The translations under genes and the position numbers were made by a program. Of a DNA stretch of 8,960 nucleotides, positions 6,044-8,960 are shown one piece after another. Below the pieces are notes generated by a model. That model ran no database searches. It was not told the origin of the DNA and worked only from the letters and a program-made list of their open reading frames with translations. This stretch comes from Candidatus Zixiibacteriota bacterium. Its GTDB lineage: Bacteria > Zixibacteria > MSB-5A5 > GN15 > JAAZOE01. The number at the start of each line of letters is the position of its first letter. The stretch's first letter is position 1. The stretch covers positions 1 to 8,960 of the forward strand of contig JAUUYJ010000090.1 in NCBI GenBank assembly GCA_030588275.1, given 5' to 3'.

Positions 6044-7027
6044 ATGGGCAATTCAGAAATTTCCATAAAAGTTAACAACCTTTCAAAAACTTATAAGAGC
6101 GGTTTCTCCGGTGATGGGGTCAAAGCACTGGTTGATGTCTCACTTGATATTAATCAGGGGGAAATATTTGGTCTGTTAGGCCCCAATGGTGCCGGGAAGA
6201 CGACCCTCCTGAAAATTCTGCTTGGTTCACTACAACCGACATCAGGAACTGCGCTGATTAATGGGATTGATATCGGGCGACCAGAAGCCAGAGGGAAAAC
6301 TGGTTTTCTTCCTGAAAATCATCGCTTTCCGTCCTACCTTACCGGAATGCAGATGATGGTTGTTTTTGGTGGGATGTCGGGGATGACGGCACGAGAAGTC
6401 ATAACCGAGGCAACGCCTCTTTTGGATTTGGTCGGGATGCTCAAATGGCAAAATACCCAGATAAAAAAATATTCAAAAGGGATGATGCAGAGACTCGGAT
6501 TGGCTCAGGCCTTGCTCAACGATCCTGATCTGATATTTTTGGATGAGCCAACCGATGGTGTTGATCCGATTGGGCGGCATGAAATTCGTAATATCTTACT
6601 CGAACTAAAAAATCGTGGTAAGACGGTTTTCCTTAATTCGCATTTGTTATCTGAGGTGGAGTCGATTTCTGACCGGGTTGCCATTCTTGATCGTGGGAAA
6701 CTTCTCAAAGTCGGACCGGTAAGTGGATTGACTCAAACGAAACCGGAAGTGACAATTACGATATCAACGATTACGGCTGATAAACAAAATGTCATTACCG
6801 ATCAATATCCAACTGCGCAGGTGACCGGTAGTAGAGTTGTCGCCCCGTTTACCGAACCGTCTGAAGTAAATAGCCTGATTGATCTGTTACGCGCCAACGG
6901 TATTGATATATTGACGATCACACAGGTAACACCGAGCCTCGAAGATAGTTTTGTCAGCTTGATTAAAGGTAGTGGGGTTGGTGGAGTTGGTGGTGTCGGT
7001 GGGGGTACGGGGGGTGAGCATGAATAA
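6044..7027 (+). CDS. ABC-2 type transporter ATP-binding protein
   Basis: A 327-residue cytoplasmic ATPase that powers the membrane partner encoded next. From ATG 6044: Walker A GPNGAGKTT (46-54); FLPENHRFP (88-96), the Q-loop region with the LPE form common in ABC-2 exporters; signature YSKGMMQR (143-150) in place of LSGGQ, also usual for this class; Walker B LIFLDEPTDGVDP (163-175); and the switch histidine in LNSHLLSEVE (His200). The core opens at once with ISIKVNNLSKTYKSG, so little or nothing is missing from the N-terminus. After the ATPase domain comes an approximately 90-residue accessory region ending in SLEDSFVSLIKG, the usual family C-terminus, then a glycine-rich tail (309-327). Start choice is uncertain: TTG 6038 and ATG 6044 are in frame and both lack a ribosome binding site, so coupling to the leader frame at 6008 is likely. 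The substrate is unknown; the sequence is not Wzt-like. Confidence 0.93.
   Translation: MGNSEISIKVNNLSKTYKSGFSGDGVKALVDVSLDINQGEIFGLLGPNGAGKTTLLKILLGSLQPTSGTALINGIDIGRPEARGKTGFLPENHRFPSYLTGMQMMVVFGGMSGMTAREVITEATPLLDLVGMLKWQNTQIKKYSKGMMQRLGLAQALLNDPDLIFLDEPTDGVDPIGRHEIRNILLELKNRGKTVFLNSHLLSEVESISDRVAILDRGKLLKVGPVSGLTQTKPEVTITISTITADKQNVITDQYPTAQVTGSRVVAPFTEPSEVNSLIDLLRANGIDILTITQVTPSLEDSFVSLIKGSGVGGVGGVGGGTGGEHE
6972..7016 (+). repeat. G-rich low-complexity tract encoding a glycine tail
   Basis: The final codons of the ATPase gene contain degenerate 9-nt units (GGTGGAGTT, GGTGGTGTC, GGTGGGGGT) that read as Gly-Gly-Val, Gly-Gly-Val and Gly-Gly-Gly, followed by Thr-Gly-Gly. The plus strand is strongly G-biased, with runs up to six G. 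The tract lies beside the permease start at 7020 and supplies its purine-rich upstream region. Confidence 0.7.
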
Positions 7028-7817
7028 ATTCATCGCCATACTACGGGATTCATTTTATGAAATAAAGGCACAAAAAATCCTTTGGATGTACGGGTTGACC
7101 GGCCTGTTTATGGCTTTGATGATTTTGGTATTACCCACAATCAACATAAATGGTCAGGATATGTTTCAAAGCGGTTCCTTTTCTCCCGAGATGATTGACC
7201 AGGTTTCGGCCTTTGCCTTCGATAAATATTTCTTCTTTATGATAATATTTATGATTTTTGGTTCGGTCGGGATGATCCCATCATTTTTAAAAAAAGGCCG
7301 CGTTGAATTATCTCTGTCAAAACCGATGAGTCGGGTTGGTCTGTTGTCAATGAAGTTTGCCTCAATCTATTTGATCAAGATATCAATTCTGATTATTATC
7401 TCCATTTTTCTGTGGCTGGCAATGTCAGTTCGATTGGGCTCATTTAGCTATCAATTTTTTAACGGCTTGCTGTTTAGCTTAGTAGAATATTTTGCCGTTT
7501 ATTCAATCCTGTTTTTCCTTGGGGTTGCCACCCGTTCTGGTCCGACAGCTCTGATTTTATATTATGTCATTCGCATGCTGGCCGTTCTGGTTTCCACAGC
7601 CGGTCTGGTGGCTGACATGGTTGATCAAACAGCATGGTACAAATTCATCAATATCCTTTATCATATCCTGCCAAAATTGGGAGCGGTTTCCGACAATTAT
7701 GAGCCACTAATGCTCGGCAAGGGGTTATCTGATTTTTACGCCGTTTGGTCCACGCTTATTGTGGCGGTAGTTTTATTCTCGTCGGCTCTTTTCATCCACC
7801 AACGACGCGATTATTGA
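7020..7817 (+). CDS. ABC-2 type transporter permease
   Basis: A 265-residue polytopic membrane protein forming the transport channel with the preceding ATPase. Six hydrophobic segments are visible at about 20-41, 70-90, 113-138, 147-171, 176-199 and 241-260, with a short positively charged C-terminus (HQRRDY). The phrase ELSLSKPMSRVGLL (96-109), between helices 2 and 3, matches the L-x-K-P-x-S/R loop common in NosY-like ABC-2 permeases. The start is ATG 7020, overlapping the last 8 nt of the ATPase gene (ATG inside GAG-CAT-GAA-TAA), a classic coupled arrangement. An upstream in-frame GTG at 6972 would add residues read from the glycine-tract DNA and is unlikely. This is the last gene of the packed run. 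The substrate is not evident; the protein is shaped for drug, lipid or protein export and lacks obvious Wzm likeness. Confidence 0.9.
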   Translation: MNKFIAILRDSFYEIKAQKILWMYGLTGLFMALMILVLPTININGQDMFQSGSFSPEMIDQVSAFAFDKYFFFMIIFMIFGSVGMIPSFLKKGRVELSLSKPMSRVGLLSMKFASIYLIKISILIIISIFLWLAMSVRLGSFSYQFFNGLLFSLVEYFAVYSILFFLGVATRSGPTALILYYVIRMLAVLVSTAGLVADMVDQTAWYKFINILYHILPKLGAVSDNYEPLMLGKGLSDFYAVWSTLIVAVVLFSSALFIHQRRDY

Positions 7818-7865
7818 CGACCAGTCGCTTTTAAGGTTTTCGCTGATTCTATTATACAAATAGTA

Positions 7866-7882
7866 AGTATCACTCTGATACT
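7866..7882. terminator. Perfect 7-bp inverted repeat, possible terminator or operator
   Basis: AGTATCA (7866-7872) and TGATACT (7876-7882) are exact complements around a CTC loop, 49 nt after the permease stop. The position suits the end of the operon, but the stem is AT-rich and only a short, broken T stretch (7887-7889) follows, so intrinsic termination would be weak. A dimeric repressor site is equally possible. Confidence 0.35.
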
Positions 7883-7943
7883 CATGTTTCTGCGCAATAT
7901 TAGATTAATCAAAACACGACACAGAATTCATAGACTGTTTTAA

Positions 7944-7988
7944 AAAGCCACTGGTGTCCTTGTGATTTGAAAGCCACTTGTGACCTTG
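7944..7988. repeat. Pair of 19-bp direct repeats, 26-bp period, upstream of the peptidase promoter
   Basis: AAAGCCACTGGTGTCCTTG (7944-7962) recurs as AAAGCCACTTGTGACCTTG (7970-7988) with two mismatches. The start-to-start distance is 26 bp, about two and a half helical turns. The second copy ends inside the putative -35 box at 7986-7991, which is where an activator or repressor would bind. A local duplication with no function is the alternative. Confidence 0.6.
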
Positions 7989-8014
7989 AATTATCGAGTC
8001 GGCTTGCGTATATT
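7986..8014 (+). promoter_or_regulatory. Putative sigma70-type promoter for the M20 peptidase gene
   Basis: TTGAAT (7986-7991) and TATATT (8009-8014) are separated by exactly 17 nt, matching TTGACA/TATAAT at 4 and 5 of 6 positions. Transcription would start near 8020, giving a leader of about 30 nt that includes the AGGAGA ribosome binding site (8037-8042). The 234-nt gap before it supports an independent transcription unit. No start-site data are available from the sequence. Confidence 0.5.
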
Positions 8015-8051
8015 CTCTGATCAAATATGAACTTATAGGAGATTTAATAAT

Positions 8052-8960
8052 ATGACGCCCCTCGATTATTTAAAAGAGCAAGAAGAGAATTCTCTGGAAC
8101 AGCTAAAAGATTTTTTGCGCATCCCCAGTGTCAGCGCGCAGACCAAGCATGATCCGGATATGAAAAAATGTGCAGGATGGGTAGCCGATTATCTGACCAA
8201 CATTGGCATAGAATCCAAAATTATGGATACCGGTGGTCATCCAGTTGTTTATGGTGAATACCATAATTCCGACGACCTGCCGACCGTTTTGGTTTACGGA
8301 CATTACGATGTTCAACCGCCCGATCCTTTGGACTTGTGGAAAACGGGACCGTTTGATCCGATTGAAGAGAACGGTTATCTATTAGCGCGTGGTTCGACCG
8401 ATGATAAGGGTCAAGTTTTGACTCATATCAAAGGAGCCGAGGCTTATTTGAAAACGGTCGGATCAATCCCGGTCAACCTGAAATTCCTTATTGAGGGTGA
8501 AGAGGAAGTTCAATCGGAGAATCTGGACGGATTCATCGAAAAGCATAAGGATATGCTTAAGTCTGACATCGTCGTTGTTTCCGATGGGGCGCAGTACAGT
8601 TTGGATCAACCGGCCATCAATTTTGGTCTTCGTGGTATCGCCTTTGTCGAAGTGAAGGTCACCGGTCCGAACCGTGACCTCCATTCGGGATCATTCGGTG
8701 GAGCGATCGCTAATCCAGCCAACGTCTTGGCAAAGATGATCGGACAACTACATGATGATAATGGACGCATCGCGATCGATGGTTTCTACAACGATACTTA
8801 CAGCATGACCGAATGGGAAAAGGAGCAGTACGGAAAACTTCCCTTTAATGCCGATTCTTATCTTGCCTCGACCGGATCGAAAAAATTCTGGGGTGAGGAT
8901 GGCTTTTCTACTCTGGAGCGAACCTGGGTTCGGCCAACACTCGATTGTAATGGCATAACA
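8052..8960 (+). CDS. M20 family metallopeptidase, dipeptidase type (3' truncated)
   Basis: The first 303 residues are visible and the frame is open at the window end; relatives of this dipeptidase type run to about 450-460 residues, so roughly a third is missing. Zinc-site residues appear in family order: His84 and Asp86 in YGHYDVQPPDP; bridging Asp117 in RGSTDDKGQ; catalytic-base Glu151 and zinc ligand Glu152 in EGEEEVQSENL; Asp178 in VVVSDG. DLHSGSFGGA (from Asp209) contains His211, which in the family reaches across the dimer. The last ligand histidine would be in the missing part. No signal peptide is visible, so the enzyme should be a cytoplasmic dipeptidase that releases amino acids from small peptides. 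ATG 8052 has a good AGGAGA 9 nt upstream. It has its own promoter-like region and no evident link to the polysaccharide genes. Confidence 0.93.
   Translation, partial: MTPLDYLKEQEENSLEQLKDFLRIPSVSAQTKHDPDMKKCAGWVADYLTNIGIESKIMDTGGHPVVYGEYHNSDDLPTVLVYGHYDVQPPDPLDLWKTGPFDPIEENGYLLARGSTDDKGQVLTHIKGAEAYLKTVGSIPVNLKFLIEGEEEVQSENLDGFIEKHKDMLKSDIVVVSDGAQYSLDQPAINFGLRGIAFVEVKVTGPNRDLHSGSFGGAIANPANVLAKMIGQLHDDNGRIAIDGFYNDTYSMTEWEKEQYGKLPFNADSYLASTGSKKFWGEDGFSTLERTWVRPTLDCNGIT

Noticed and set aside
6972..7019. Upstream GTG start (6972) for the permease, adding 16 residues
   Set aside because: The added residues are the out-of-frame reading of the glycine-tract DNA; the ATG at 7020 with an 8-nt overlap is the normal coupled start.
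7803..7834. GCGA...TCGC followed by TTTT just after the permease stop as an intrinsic terminator
   Set aside because: The stem is only 4 bp with a 14-nt loop, or 3 bp in the nested form; too weak to support.

Overview
The window is an almost gap-free run of plus-strand genes from what looks like a Gram-negative bacterium of moderate GC content. The SLBB-type polysaccharide export protein implies an outer membrane. The set of export protein, chain-length protein, separate tyrosine autokinase and a deacetylase of the subfamily found in exosortase/PEP-CTERM loci resembles exopolysaccharide loci of environmental Gram-negatives. A candidate phylum such as Zixibacteria is a guess from overall protein style, not something the sequence proves.

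Positions 1-4873 are the core of an exopolysaccharide/capsule export and control operon. In order: the 3' end of an outer-membrane export protein with two SLBB domains (1-651), a Wzz/GumC-like polysaccharide co-polymerase without a kinase domain (658-2175), a soluble TPR protein with an unassigned N-terminal module (2180-3307), a CpsD/CapB-like tyrosine autokinase with a tyrosine-rich tail (3326-4030), and a polysaccharide deacetylase of the DUF3473/PEP-CTERM-locus type (4037-4873). Gaps are 4-18 nt, so co-transcription and translational coupling are likely. Export protein, co-polymerase and kinase would together form the trans-envelope export machine. The deacetylase would modify the polymer, and the TPR protein is probably a scaffold or regulator.

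Positions 4891-7817 continue on the same strand with a DUF362 protein of unknown role (4891-5985) and a two-gene ABC-2 type transporter: an ATPase (6044-7027) overlapping by 8 nt a six-helix permease (7020-7817). Directly upstream of the ATPase is a 9-codon open frame with an excellent ribosome binding site. It is in the ATPase reading frame and separated from it only by one TAA stop. This is the most unusual local feature of the window.

A 234-nt intergenic region (7818-8051) ends the run. It holds a perfect 7-bp inverted repeat, a pair of near-identical 19-bp direct repeats with a 26-bp period, and a good sigma70-like promoter whose -35 box overlaps the second repeat. This promoter should drive the last gene, an M20-family dipeptidase (8052 to the window end, C-terminus missing), functionally unrelated to the polysaccharide genes. 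I see no rRNA, tRNA, CRISPR array or insertion sequence.
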